Origin: Dyadobacter psychrotolerans
Lineage (GTDB): Bacteria > Bacteroidota > Bacteroidia > Cytophagales > Spirosomataceae
DNA length: 64,000 bases
NCBI RefSeq assembly: GCF_004349265.1
Contig: NZ_SMFL01000001.1
Span: forward strand, 806,001 to 870,000
Direction: 5' to 3'
A program made the position numbers and the translations under genes. Of this stretch, positions 1 to 8,500 are shown in pieces. Position 1 is the stretch's first letter; each line of letters starts with the position of its first letter. A model generated the notes under the pieces. It made no database searches and was not told the origin of the DNA. It worked only from the letters and a program-made list of their open reading frames with translations.

Positions 1-118
1 CTATCTTGAACACGCAGATATTTTGAAAGGCGGAACTATTCAGTTTAATCTGGCAAGTCAGCCATCAAAAACCTGGGGTGTTAAGCCTGAGAATGCGCCG
101 TTTTCATTGAGTAAGTAG
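1..118 (+). CDS. C-terminal end of probable GH92 glycoside hydrolase (partial)
   Basis: Only the last 38 codons are in the window; the reading frame starts at base 2 and stops at TAG 116-118. The tail has the pattern DILKGGTIQF, then PSKTWGVKP, then APFSLSK. This resembles the C-terminal strand of family 92 alpha-mannosidases, which often end in KGG.L.F, P...WG and a proline-serine tail. GH92 enzymes are calcium-dependent exo-alpha-mannosidases, usually secreted or periplasmic in Bacteroidota. The family call rests on a short tail, so it is tentative. The stop codon lies inside the left arm of an inverted-repeat element. Confidence 0.5.
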   Translation, partial: YLEHADILKGGTIQFNLASQPSKTWGVKPENAPFSLSK

Positions 119-260
119 CTTTTGGCGATTAGCCATTAGCTTTCCTTAAATTATGCCAACTTATCAAAGTAAGTTTTACTTCGATAAGTTGGCATAATTA
201 TTGAACTCATATTCATCTCACAAACTAGTTAAAAGCCTAGTGCTATTAGCAAAAAGCTAC
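115..260. repeat. MITE-like element with 19-bp terminal inverted repeats and central palindrome
   Basis: The arms at 115-133 and 242-260 match as inverted repeats at 16 of 19 positions. Between them lies a hairpin with a perfect 17-bp stem, AATTATGCCAACTTATC at 149-165 and its complement at 183-199. A further 6-bp inner stem (AAGTAA at 167-172, TTACTT at 176-181) closes on GTT. No T-run follows, so an ordinary terminator is unlikely. The element begins at the stop codon of the upstream gene and ends five bases before the next start codon. No transposase is present. Copy number elsewhere is unknown. Confidence 0.5.
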
Positions 261-264
261 ATAT

Positions 265-1278
265 ATGATTTACAGAAAAATAGGAAATTCAGATCATCCG
301 GAACATAAAGATCTCCAACTATCGGTCGTAACCTTTGGTGCATGGGCCGCAGGTGGATGGATGTGGGGTGGAACAGAAAGAAGTGAGGCCGTAAAAGCAA
401 TTCAGGAGTCGTACCATGCGGGTGTAACTTCAATTGACACTGCCCCCGTTTACGGACAGGGACTTAGTGAAGAGATTGTAGGTGAGGCAATTAGGGATAT
501 CCCACGCGATAAGGTTCAGATTCTTACCAAATATGGAATGCGCTGGGATCTTAAGAAAGGTGATCTTGCCATGCACAGTAAGGACAATGCCGGTAACAAC
601 ATTGATATCTACAAGTACGCCGGAAAAGAGAGTATTATAAAGGAATGTGAAGACAGTCTCAAAAGACTAGGCACGGATTACATTGACCTTTACCAAATTC
701 ATTGGCACGATAAAACTACACCTATTGAGGAAACAATGGGTGCTGTTTCCGAACTGATCAAACAAGGAAAAATTCGTTATGCCGGTGTTTGTAATTATAG
801 CGCTGACCTGATGCGTGAAGCATCCAAATACATCAATCTGGTTTCTGATCAGGTTCCATATAGTATGGTAAAACGGGATATAGAAAAGGATACTATTCCC
901 TACTGCCTGGAACACGAAAAAGCAATTTTGGCATACAGTCCGCTGGAACGTGGCTTACTAACCGGAAAAATGAAGCCCGGATATAAATTTGGAGCTGATG
1001 ACCACCGCGCCTCACTTTATTTTTACAAGGATGAAAACCTGAAACTGGTTAACGAATTCCTGGACAAAATTAAACCAATCGCAGAGGAGAAAAATGCCAC
1101 ATTGGGACAGCTTGTTTTACGCTGGACAGTTGAGCAGCCCGGAATTACCATTGCGCTGGTTGGTGCCAGAGACGCTAAACAGGCCCTTCAAAATGCTGCT
1201 GCGATGGACATCGATCTAAGCACAGAGGAAATTAATCTGATAACAGAGCATTTAAATAAATTGGAACTGGTTAAATAA
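265..1278 (+). CDS. Aldo/keto reductase
   Basis: A 337-residue NAD(P)H-dependent oxidoreductase with the (beta/alpha)8 aldo/keto reductase fold. The catalytic tetrad is visible: Asp58 and Tyr63 (SIDTAPVYG), Lys89 (ILTKYG) and His146 (YQIHWHD). The C-terminal half has the usual cofactor-binding SPLERGLLTGK and IALVGAR segments. Length is normal for the potassium-channel-beta-like and YajO/YghZ-like branch. The start is the first ATG after the repeat element, and a strong terminator follows the stop, so it seems to be a single-gene unit. The substrate cannot be read from the sequence; small aldehydes or sugars are typical. Confidence 0.93.
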   Translation: MIYRKIGNSDHPEHKDLQLSVVTFGAWAAGGWMWGGTERSEAVKAIQESYHAGVTSIDTAPVYGQGLSEEIVGEAIRDIPRDKVQILTKYGMRWDLKKGDLAMHSKDNAGNNIDIYKYAGKESIIKECEDSLKRLGTDYIDLYQIHWHDKTTPIEETMGAVSELIKQGKIRYAGVCNYSADLMREASKYINLVSDQVPYSMVKRDIEKDTIPYCLEHEKAILAYSPLERGLLTGKMKPGYKFGADDHRASLYFYKDENLKLVNEFLDKIKPIAEEKNATLGQLVLRWTVEQPGITIALVGARDAKQALQNAAAMDIDLSTEEINLITEHLNKLELVK

Positions 1279-1280
1279 GG

Positions 1281-1309
1281 AGAGGTAGCACAGCTACCTC
1301 TTTCTTTTT
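1281..1309 (+). terminator. Rho-independent terminator of the aldo/keto reductase gene
   Basis: Perfect 9-bp stem AGAGGTAGC (1281-1289) and GCTACCTCT (1293-1301), loop ACA, followed by TTCTTTTT. It starts two bases after the stop codon. Confidence 0.9.
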
Positions 1310-1311
1310 AT

Positions 1312-1319
1312 TACCTTTG
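1312..1319 (+). promoter_or_regulatory. Candidate -7 element for the sugar dehydrogenase gene
   Basis: TACCTTTG fits the Bacteroidota -7 consensus TAnnTTTG and lies about 40 bases before the ATG at 1360. No clear -33 TTTG is seen because that position falls in the preceding terminator stem, so the call is tentative. Confidence 0.4.
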
Positions 1320-1359
1320 AGTCTACAACTTAAACCAACTTTTCACTCACCTTGATTTC

Positions 1360-2541
1360 ATGAAGAACAACATTACATTGCTAAATAAGAGCCTTCCTGT
1401 TGTGCTGTGCGGAATATTACTTTCCGCATCGCTTGCTTTGATGAGCAACAGCGGCATAACCGAAGACAAAAACTCCCCTAAAAAACTTACAGAAGCAAAT
1501 CTTAAAGTAGATACCGTTGCGTCCGGCCTGAAGATGCCCTGGGCTACCGGCTTTTTACCAAACGGAGATTTGCTTGTCACTGAGCGCGGCGGTAAACTTC
1601 GCCTTGTCAAAAACGGAGTGCTTGACCCACAGGAAATTTCAGGCATACCGGAAGTATACTATAAAGGACAAGGCGGTTTGCTCGATGTTGCTCTTCACCC
1701 TGATTATAAAACCAACGGATGGATTTACATCAGCTACTCTTCTCCTAAAAAAGAAGGCGAGGAAGGTGATGACGGCGGTGCCAATACTGCTTTAATGCGT
1801 GCTAAACTAAAAGATCATGCGCTGACAGACATTCAGCAAATATTTAAAGCTATTCCAAATGTAAAAGCCAATGTTCACTTTGGCGGACGGATTGTTTTCG
1901 ATAAAAAAGGATATGTTTTCTTGTCATTAGGAGAAAGAGGACAAAAAGAAAATTCTCAGAACCTGAGCAAGGATCAGGGAAAAGTTGTTCGTTTGCATGA
2001 AGATGGAAAAATCCCAACTGATAATCCCTTTGTAAAAACAGAAGGTGCAAGACCTGAAATCTGGAGCTATGGGCACCGCAATCCTCAGGGGATGACAATC
2101 CACCCGACAACCGGCGTGATCTGGGAACATGAGCATGGTCCACAAGGCGGCGATGAATTAAATATAGTAGAGAAGGGGAAAAACTACGGCTGGCCATTAA
2201 TCACTTATGGCATTGATTATGACAACAGTATTATTTCAAAAGATACAGCACGTGCCGGATTGGAGCAGCCTGTTATTTTCTGGCGGCCGTCTATCGCTCC
2301 ATGCGGAATGACTTTCGTTACAAGCCCCAAATTTAAAGAATGGAATGGTGACCTGATCGTCGGCTCATTAAAATTTATGCAGCTGCAACACCTGACTGTT
2401 AAAGGAAATAAAGTAACAGGAAAAGAGATTCTTTTCCAAGGGATTGGCCGGGTACGGGATGTTCGCCAGGGACCGGATGGTAATATTTATGTTGTTCTGG
2501 AAAGCTCAGGAAAGATTGTAAAAATTAGTCCAAAATCTTAG
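1360..2541 (+). CDS. PQQ-dependent soluble aldose dehydrogenase family protein (YliI/Asd-like)
   Basis: A 393-residue secreted beta-propeller protein. An N-terminal hydrophobic segment (about residues 11-28) suggests export. The body carries hallmarks of the soluble glucose/sorbosone dehydrogenase family: LPNGDLLVTERGG (67-79), catalytic-type His173 in NVHFGG, YGHRNPQG (238-245) and EHEHGPQGGDE (257-267), which line the PQQ and calcium site. Such enzymes oxidise aldoses in the periplasm with PQQ as cofactor. The mono-haem cytochrome c gene 80 bases downstream is a plausible electron acceptor. No PQQ biosynthesis genes are in the window, so the cofactor may be scavenged. The exact sugar is unknown. 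Confidence 0.88.
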   Translation: MKNNITLLNKSLPVVLCGILLSASLALMSNSGITEDKNSPKKLTEANLKVDTVASGLKMPWATGFLPNGDLLVTERGGKLRLVKNGVLDPQEISGIPEVYYKGQGGLLDVALHPDYKTNGWIYISYSSPKKEGEEGDDGGANTALMRAKLKDHALTDIQQIFKAIPNVKANVHFGGRIVFDKKGYVFLSLGERGQKENSQNLSKDQGKVVRLHEDGKIPTDNPFVKTEGARPEIWSYGHRNPQGMTIHPTTGVIWEHEHGPQGGDELNIVEKGKNYGWPLITYGIDYDNSIISKDTARAGLEQPVIFWRPSIAPCGMTFVTSPKFKEWNGDLIVGSLKFMQLQHLTVKGNKVTGKEILFQGIGRVRDVRQGPDGNIYVVLESSGKIVKISPKS

Positions 2542-2579
2542 TCCGGAAGTTAGGAAGTTAAGTTATACGTTTATCATAC

Positions 2580-2606
2580 ATAGCGCGGATCGTTGGTCCG
2601 TGCTAT
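2580..2606 (+). terminator. Hairpin between dehydrogenase and cytochrome genes, possible weak terminator
   Basis: A 10-bp stem ATAGCGCGGA (2580-2589) with TCCGTGCTAT (2597-2606), including one G-U pair and a 7-base loop. The downstream sequence TGTTAATTTAT is only moderately T-rich, so it may attenuate rather than end transcription into the cytochrome gene. Confidence 0.4.
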
Positions 2607-2622
2607 TGTTAATTTATAGCAA

Positions 2623-3033
2623 ATGAAAAAATTATTGTTTTTGATTTTAGGTCCGGTATTCTATTCAGCCACACTTGCCGATCAGGATGATGCGCTTGCC
2701 AAAAGCATTGAGCGGGGTAAACTGGTTTATTCGGAAAACTGTATCACCTGCCACATGGGAACCGGCGAAGGCGTTCCGGCCTCCTTTCCCCCTTTGGCCA
2801 AATCGGATTACCTAATAAAAACCCCTGAAAAAGCAATTTATGCAGTTAAGTTTGGCCTGATAGGAAAAATTAAGGTAAACGGAATCGATTACGATAACAT
2901 GATGCCGGCACCAGGCCTTGATAATAATGAGATTGCAGATGTGATGAATTACATTCAAAATTCCTGGGGAAATTCATCTGACAAAAAAATTGTAACAGAA
3001 AAAATGGTGGAAGCAGTTGAAGAAAAGAAGTAG
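2623..3033 (+). CDS. Mono-haem c-type cytochrome
   Basis: A 136-residue periplasmic electron carrier. Residues 1-19 form a short signal peptide ending TLA-D. One CxxCH haem-binding motif is present (C40, C43, H44). The likely axial methionine is in DNMMPAP (residues 93-94), and the spacing fits class I cytochrome c. A charged KMVEAVEEKK tail ends the protein. It follows the sugar dehydrogenase gene closely, so it could pass electrons from that enzyme to the respiratory chain; this is inference from context. A strong terminator lies downstream. Confidence 0.9.
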   Translation: MKKLLFLILGPVFYSATLADQDDALAKSIERGKLVYSENCITCHMGTGEGVPASFPPLAKSDYLIKTPEKAIYAVKFGLIGKIKVNGIDYDNMMPAPGLDNNEIADVMNYIQNSWGNSSDKKIVTEKMVEAVEEKK

Positions 3034-3055
3034 ATTATCATGGTTTTACCAAATT

Positions 3056-3091
3056 AAAGCAGAATCAAAAAATTGATTCTGCTTTTTTATT
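3056..3091 (+). terminator. Rho-independent terminator after the cytochrome c gene
   Basis: Perfect 13-bp stem AAAGCAGAATCAA (3056-3068) and TTGATTCTGCTTT (3073-3085), loop AAAA, followed by a T-rich tract. Confidence 0.92.
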
Positions 3092-3236
3092 TTAAAAAAT
3101 TACTTATCCAAATAATTCTATTTTCAAAAATTTAGTCACCGCATAAGTACTTAAATTACAATTACTTAATTTAAAACATTTTACACCAACACTTAAACCC
3201 ATCCTAAAAGATCTATTTAAAATAAATCCAAATAAA

Positions 3237-3268
3237 CTTGTTTACCTCAAAACACTATATGATATTTG
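3237..3268 (+). promoter_or_regulatory. Promoter of the first siderophore receptor
   Basis: CTTG at 3237-3240, a 20-base spacer and GATATTTG at 3261-3268 approximate the Bacteroidota -33/-7 promoter. The same layout and much of the following leader recur before the second receptor at 6017-6083, which supports its reality. It also shows that the upstream in-frame TTG at 3238 is promoter and not a start codon. Confidence 0.6.
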
Positions 3269-3306
3269 CACCCGGATTTTATTATTTAGACCAGTTTCAA
3301 ATAAAA

Positions 3307-5655
3307 ATGCAAAAATTATACATTGTTTTAGTGCTTTGCGCACTGTCTTTCACCTGTGCTTTTGCACAAACCGGAAGTTTGAAAGGTACCGTCAATACTG
3401 CTGATGGCGGACCCGCCGTCCATGTTTCTATTTCTCTGAAAGGCACACGTATCGGAGCCGTAAGTAACTCGGAAGGAAATTATCTGATTGAAAAAATACA
3501 GCCTGGTAAATATCAGGTAAGAGTTACACTGGTTGGTCTTCAGCCTGTTGAAAAGGATATTGAAATCACGTCGGGCGAAATTACCAGCTCTGACTTTGTG
3601 CTTGATGAATCGTCCCAGCAATTACAGGAAGTTGTAGTTACCGGCGGAAACAGCTTTAAAACCGACCAGACATCTCCAAGCCTTCGTCTGGCAACTCCTA
3701 TTCTGGAAGCACCACAGAATATTCAGGTAATCGGGAGAAGGGTGTTGGCTGATCAGCAGATATTTGATATGCTGGAAGGCGTTACGCGTAATGTGAGCGG
3801 CGCAACACGGGTTGAGCACTGGGACAATTATGCACTTATATATATGCGTGGAAGCCAGATTGGCGCTTTCCGTAATGGTATGAATGTGCAAATGACATGG
3901 GGGCCTCTTGCTGAAGACGTAAGTATGGTAGACAGAATTGAATTTGTAAAAGGCCCTGCCGGCTTTATGCTAGCCAACGGTGATCCCAGCGGATTTTACA
4001 ACGTCGTAACCAAAAAACCAACCGGAAAGACAAGAGGAGAAGTTGGTTTTACATTGGGAAGTTTTGATACTTACCGTACGACGCTTGATTTGGATGGCAA
4101 ACTGTCAAAAGACGGAAAATTACTTTATCGTCTTAACCTGATGGGCCAGCTTAAAGGGTCACACCGCGACTTTGAATATAACAACCGTTACTCGATCGTA
4201 CCTGTTATTAAATATCAGGTTGATGAAAAAACAGCCGTAACGCTTGAATACACAAGACAGTTTTCACAGATGAGTATTATGGGTACAAACAATGCATTTT
4301 CGAAAAAAGGATATGCTGAGTTACCAAGGAATTTTACAACTGCAGAACCAAATCTGGCTCCTACAGACATCAACGACAATAGTATTCTTGCCATTCTTGA
4401 GCACAAGATCAACAACGATTGGCGGTTTACAGCACAAGCTGCATTTTTCAAATACAATCAGGTTGGTTCAACAGTTTGGCCGCAGCGTTTTTTGCCTTCA
4501 AATGATAGCTTAATGCAAAGAGGAGTAAGTATCTGGGATGTTCTTGGGCTAAGTAAAATGGGACAGATGTTCATCAACGGCACTCAGAAAACCGGCACTG
4601 TGGTACATAGAATATTAGGAGGTTTTGACATGAGCACCAAAGAGTATTACCACGACTTCGCTCAAAATTATGCACTTGGTGACAGTACTTTCAATATCTA
4701 CAAGCCCGTTTACGGAATTGCTACTGCACCTGTTCTGGACAGGAGCAGGTCCATTAAGGAAAGAAGTGTTCGTTACACCAATGGTTATACAGCACTTTAC
4801 GTTCAGGATGAACTTGGCTTTTGGGAAAACAAACTTCGGTTGACACTTGCAGGAAGATATACAACACTAAAAACGAGCACTTATTATGATGGAAGTTATA
4901 AGACCAGCAAATTTACGCCACGTGTTGGACTAAGTTATTCGATTGACAAAAGTTCTGCCTTGTATCTTATTTATGATCAATCGTTCAGCGAAAATTACGG
5001 TACCGACTGGCAGGGAAAAAGTTTTGATCCAAAAACCGGAAATAATATGGAAGTTGGTTTGAAAAGAGGCTGGCTGAACGACAAATGGAGTTCAACTTTA
5101 TCTTTCTATCAAATCACTAAAAACAATGTACTTACCGCAGATCTTGAACACTCAACCGGCGGCATCACATTTAACAGACAAAATGGTCAGCAAAAAGTGA
5201 AAGGTATCGAATGGGATATCCGCGGTGAAATACTGAAAGGTCTTGATGTGATGATTAACTATGCATACACGAATGCTAAGGTAACCAAAGACAGCGATGA
5301 GTCCGTGGTTGGAAATCAGGTAGCCGGTTCAAGCAAACATGTTCAGAATACATGGATTAGCTATAACCTTCGGGAAGGTAGTCTGAAAGGTCTTGGACTT
5401 TCTCTTGGTTACCAGTACCAGCAAGGACGCGCACCATGGTACGTTTTTGACAATTCGGCAAACAGCCTTCCTGACTATTTCAGACTGGATGGTGGAATTA
5501 CCTTCAAATCAGATAAAATATCATACAACCTTTTGGTTAACAATATTTTGAATAAATATCTTTACTCCGGTGCACCATATACCTGGGGAGGATATTACTA
5601 CTGGCAAACCGAACCGGGAACAAACTTCCGCTTGTCGGTTTCCTATAAGTTCTGA
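3307..5655 (+). CDS. TonB-dependent siderophore receptor with CarboxypepD_reg domain (copy 1)
   Basis: An outer-membrane ferri-siderophore transporter of 782 residues. The ATG at 3307 is chosen because it directly precedes a signal peptide (MQKLYIVLVLCALSF to FAQ). The order is an N-terminal carboxypeptidase-regulatory-like beta-sandwich (about 25-105) ending in LQEVVVTGG, a plug domain (about 120-240) with IEFVKGPAGFMLANGDPSG and NVVTKKPTG, then a 22-strand barrel ending in the terminal aromatic SVSYKF. Plug and barrel match the FhuA/FhuE-type family. It is a close paralogue of the receptor at 6083-8467. Ferric chelates are the expected cargo; the specific siderophore cannot be told. Confidence 0.95.
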   Translation: MQKLYIVLVLCALSFTCAFAQTGSLKGTVNTADGGPAVHVSISLKGTRIGAVSNSEGNYLIEKIQPGKYQVRVTLVGLQPVEKDIEITSGEITSSDFVLDESSQQLQEVVVTGGNSFKTDQTSPSLRLATPILEAPQNIQVIGRRVLADQQIFDMLEGVTRNVSGATRVEHWDNYALIYMRGSQIGAFRNGMNVQMTWGPLAEDVSMVDRIEFVKGPAGFMLANGDPSGFYNVVTKKPTGKTRGEVGFTLGSFDTYRTTLDLDGKLSKDGKLLYRLNLMGQLKGSHRDFEYNNRYSIVPVIKYQVDEKTAVTLEYTRQFSQMSIMGTNNAFSKKGYAELPRNFTTAEPNLAPTDINDNSILAILEHKINNDWRFTAQAAFFKYNQVGSTVWPQRFLPSNDSLMQRGVSIWDVLGLSKMGQMFINGTQKTGTVVHRILGGFDMSTKEYYHDFAQNYALGDSTFNIYKPVYGIATAPVLDRSRSIKERSVRYTNGYTALYVQDELGFWENKLRLTLAGRYTTLKTSTYYDGSYKTSKFTPRVGLSYSIDKSSALYLIYDQSFSENYGTDWQGKSFDPKTGNNMEVGLKRGWLNDKWSSTLSFYQITKNNVLTADLEHSTGGITFNRQNGQQKVKGIEWDIRGEILKGLDVMINYAYTNAKVTKDSDESVVGNQVAGSSKHVQNTWISYNLREGSLKGLGLSLGYQYQQGRAPWYVFDNSANSLPDYFRLDGGITFKSDKISYNLLVNNILNKYLYSGAPYTWGGYYYWQTEPGTNFRLSVSYKF

Positions 5656-5673
5656 TTAAAAAACACATTGAAG

Positions 5674-5709
5674 AAAGCCATTCCATCGTTTGATCGGAGT
5701 GGCTTTTTT
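5674..5709 (+). terminator. Rho-independent terminator of receptor copy 1
   Basis: An 11-bp stem AAAGCCATTCC (5674-5684) with GGAGTGGCTTT (5696-5706), one G-U pair, then a continuing T-run. It lies 18 bases after the stop codon. Confidence 0.9.
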
Positions 5710-5723
5710 GTAAGCTGCCATTT

Positions 5724-5966
5724 ATGTTTACTATCATGAAAAAACTTCTTTTGATATCTGATAAATTAAAAAAAGAATCTAATAAAGATAATGAGATCAC
5801 CTTTCTCGGTTTTACGGTATCCGCAGTTCCCGGTAAAAGTTTTAATAGAAATTATAAAACAGCCCTTACCTTTTATTTAAGATATAAAAAGCAGGCCTTA
5901 GACAGCTCGCTTAACTTACTCTTTGATGATCGTGATGAACTGATCTGCATCGAGTTACATAATTAA
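5724..5966 (+). CDS. Small hypothetical protein between the two siderophore receptors
   Basis: An 80-residue ORF, or 76 residues if it starts at the inner ATG 5736 (MKKLLLISDKLKK). It has no signal peptide or membrane segment and resembles no family I know. The composition is protein-like: mixed alpha/beta pattern, lysine-rich N-terminus, acidic C-terminus DDRDELICIELHN. It lies just after a terminator and before the next receptor's promoter, so it would need its own promoter, which I do not see. It could be a small regulator or remnant. Genuine coding is uncertain. Confidence 0.45.
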   Translation: MFTIMKKLLLISDKLKKESNKDNEITFLGFTVSAVPGKSFNRNYKTALTFYLRYKKQALDSSLNLLFDDRDELICIELHN

Positions 5967-6016
5967 ATACGCTATTTCTTCTCAAAACCACTTATTTAAA
6001 ACAATTCTAATTAATA

Positions 6017-6048
6017 CTTGTTTTGTAAAAATTCCTATCGGATATTCG
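6017..6048 (+). promoter_or_regulatory. Promoter of the second siderophore receptor
   Basis: CTTG (6017-6020), a 20-base spacer and GATATTCG (6041-6048) have the same spacing as the promoter at 3237-3268. The leaders after both share TTAGACCA, then TTT, then AAATAA just before the ATG. Confidence 0.55.
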
Positions 6049-6082
6049 CGCCGCAGTATTACTTAGACCAATTTTAAATAAG

Positions 6083-8467
6083 ATGAAAAGAGTATATTTT
6101 TTATTAACAACGTTATGCCTGCTTTCGCTATCAGCGTTTGCCCAAACCGGAAAAATATCCGGACAAATACTAACCTCTGATGCCAAACCGGCAGAATTTG
6201 TATCTATTGGCTTGAAAGGCTCCAAATCCGGAACAACAACTGACAGTGATGGCCGGTTTAATCTTAACAAAGTGAAGCCCGGGAGTTACACGCTTTTAGC
6301 CAGCTTTGTAGGCCTGGTTACACAGGAACAAGAGGTTGAGGTAAAAGAAGGAGAAACTGCTACCATTTCTTTAAGCCTGAAAGAAGATGCAAACCAGCTT
6401 CAGGAAGTAGTAGTACACGGTGGAAGCGGTTATAAAACAAATGAAGTTTCGTCCAGTCTCAGGATACAAACCCCTATTCTGGAAACGCCGCAGAATATCC
6501 AGGTCGTTTCCTCCAAAGTTCTTTCCGACCAGCAGATTATCAGTATGAGCGACGGTCTGATCCGAAACGTAAGCGGTGCCGCAAGGCTTGAACACTGGGG
6601 TGATTTGTATGCGAATATTACCATGCGGGGTTCCCAAATTCAGGCTTTCCGCAATGGCTTTAACGTAGTAAGTTCTTTCTGGGGACCGCTGACAGAAGAT
6701 ATGAGCTTTGTCGATCACATCGAATTTGTAAAAGGACCGGCCGGATTTATGCTTGCCAATGGTGATCCAAGCGGACTGTATAATGTTGTTACCAAAAAAC
6801 CAACAGGACAAACAAAAGGAGAAGCCTCTATTACCGTTGGGAATTACGGGTTATTTCGTACAGCACTTGACCTTGATGGCAAACTTAGTCAGGATGGAAA
6901 GTTGCTTTATCGTTTAAACGTTTCAGGTCAAAACAAGAAATCTTTCCGCGCCAATGAGTACAACAACCGTTACAGCATTGCACCGGTTGTATCCTACCAG
7001 ATTGACGAAAAAACCAAATTGACTGCTGAGTACACGTTACAATATGCAAAAATGTCAGATGTAGGCTCTTACTACATTTTTTCTACTGAGGGCTACGCCA
7101 CACTTCCCCGCGATTTCACAACTTTGCCAGCTGGCTTGGAACCGACGAAGATTAAAGATCACAGTTTCTTCCTGAATCTTCAGCATCAGTTTAACAGTGA
7201 CTGGCGAATTACAGCTCAGGCTGCTTACTTTAACTATCAGCAAAAAGGTACAAGCTTATGGCCAAATGTAGTTAATCCCGACGGCGGCCTGATCCGCAGT
7301 GTAGGCATCTGGGATGCGGCCAGCGAAATGACATTGGCTCAGGTTTTTTTGAATGGTAATGTTTCAACCGGTGCGGTAACACATCGTATTTTAGGGGGAA
7401 TTGATATCGGTTCAAAAGATTACATGGCAGACTGGGTTCAGTCACATGCTTTGGACACTTTGGGAGGCGAGTATAACATTCACTCTCCATACACAGGTGC
7501 ACCTAATAACGGTTACCCCGTTTGGGACCGCACGCTAAACCTGGAAGCAAGGGCAGTCAACGGCGGTGGATTAATGGATCAAAAATATACAGGAATTTAC
7601 GCACAGGATGAACTCGGCTTTTTGAACAACAAAATAAGACTTACACTTGCAGGTCGTTATACTTATGTGAGCCAGTCGTCATGGGGAGGCCCGCAGGTTT
7701 CTGACAAACATTTTACACCACGTGTTGGTTTAAGTATTTCTTTGGACAAACAAACGTCGCTTTACGCCTTGTATGATCAGGCATTTACGCCGCAATCAGG
7801 TAAACTTGCAAACGGCGGTACCATAAAACCCCTTACAGGAAACAACCGGGAAATCGGTATTAAAAAAGACTGGGCGGGTGGAAAGTGGAATACAACAGCG
7901 GCGATTTACAGCATTACAAAAAGAAACGAATTGACTGCGGATCCTAACAGCCCGCCAAACTCAGGTTTAAGTATCGTTCTGGGAGAAAAAAGAGCGCAGG
8001 GCGTTGAATTTGATTTACGTGGCACGATTGTCAACGGCCTGAACCTGGTGGCAAATTATGCTTACACAGACTCAAAAGTGACCAAGGTTGCAGCAGGTGT
8101 TACGGACATTAAAGTGGATGATGTAATCCCGGGATTTGCCAAACATACCGTAAACAGCTGGCTGAGTTACAAGCTTCAAAACGGCGCGCTGAAAGGAACA
8201 GGTATCTCAGCAGGTTTCACCTATCTTGCCGACAGGGCTACAGGCACCTGGAACACAAGCAATGCAAAAGAAAACCTTCCAAATTATTTTAAACTGGACG
8301 GCGGTCTTTTCTGGGAAAAAGATAATATCAAACTTACTCTGAACGTCTTTAACATTTTGGATGAATATCTGTACAGCGGCTCGTTTTACGGATACATGGG
8401 TAACGTTTATTCCTGGCAGGCAGAAGCACCAAGAAATGCAAGGTTTAGTATCAATTACAAGTTTTAA
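6083..8467 (+). CDS. TonB-dependent siderophore receptor with CarboxypepD_reg domain (copy 2)
   Basis: A 794-residue outer-membrane receptor, paralogous to the one at 3307. The signal peptide is MKRVYFLLTTLCLLSLSAF to FAQ. The regulatory-like sandwich (about 24-105) ends LQEVVVHGG. The plug contains ETPQNIQVVSSKVLSDQQ and IEFVKGPAGFMLANGDPSG, and the barrel ends SINYKF. Long identical stretches in plug and early barrel show descent from a tandem duplication, while outer-loop regions differ. Two related but not identical ferric chelates are therefore plausible cargoes, which is inference. It has its own promoter and terminator. Confidence 0.95.
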   Translation: MKRVYFLLTTLCLLSLSAFAQTGKISGQILTSDAKPAEFVSIGLKGSKSGTTTDSDGRFNLNKVKPGSYTLLASFVGLVTQEQEVEVKEGETATISLSLKEDANQLQEVVVHGGSGYKTNEVSSSLRIQTPILETPQNIQVVSSKVLSDQQIISMSDGLIRNVSGAARLEHWGDLYANITMRGSQIQAFRNGFNVVSSFWGPLTEDMSFVDHIEFVKGPAGFMLANGDPSGLYNVVTKKPTGQTKGEASITVGNYGLFRTALDLDGKLSQDGKLLYRLNVSGQNKKSFRANEYNNRYSIAPVVSYQIDEKTKLTAEYTLQYAKMSDVGSYYIFSTEGYATLPRDFTTLPAGLEPTKIKDHSFFLNLQHQFNSDWRITAQAAYFNYQQKGTSLWPNVVNPDGGLIRSVGIWDAASEMTLAQVFLNGNVSTGAVTHRILGGIDIGSKDYMADWVQSHALDTLGGEYNIHSPYTGAPNNGYPVWDRTLNLEARAVNGGGLMDQKYTGIYAQDELGFLNNKIRLTLAGRYTYVSQSSWGGPQVSDKHFTPRVGLSISLDKQTSLYALYDQAFTPQSGKLANGGTIKPLTGNNREIGIKKDWAGGKWNTTAAIYSITKRNELTADPNSPPNSGLSIVLGEKRAQGVEFDLRGTIVNGLNLVANYAYTDSKVTKVAAGVTDIKVDDVIPGFAKHTVNSWLSYKLQNGALKGTGISAGFTYLADRATGTWNTSNAKENLPNYFKLDGGLFWEKDNIKLTLNVFNILDEYLYSGSFYGYMGNVYSWQAEAPRNARFSINYKF

Positions 8468-8500
8468 TTAGCTAAGCTTTCTTCAATTAGAGCTACAAAA

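Noticed and set aside
3238..3306. Upstream TTG start for the first siderophore receptor
   Set aside because: It would put 23 residues before a clean signal peptide and overlaps the promoter element duplicated before the second receptor.
6371..6811. 146-residue minus-strand ORF inside the second siderophore receptor gene
   Set aside because: Antisense shadow of the conserved plug region.
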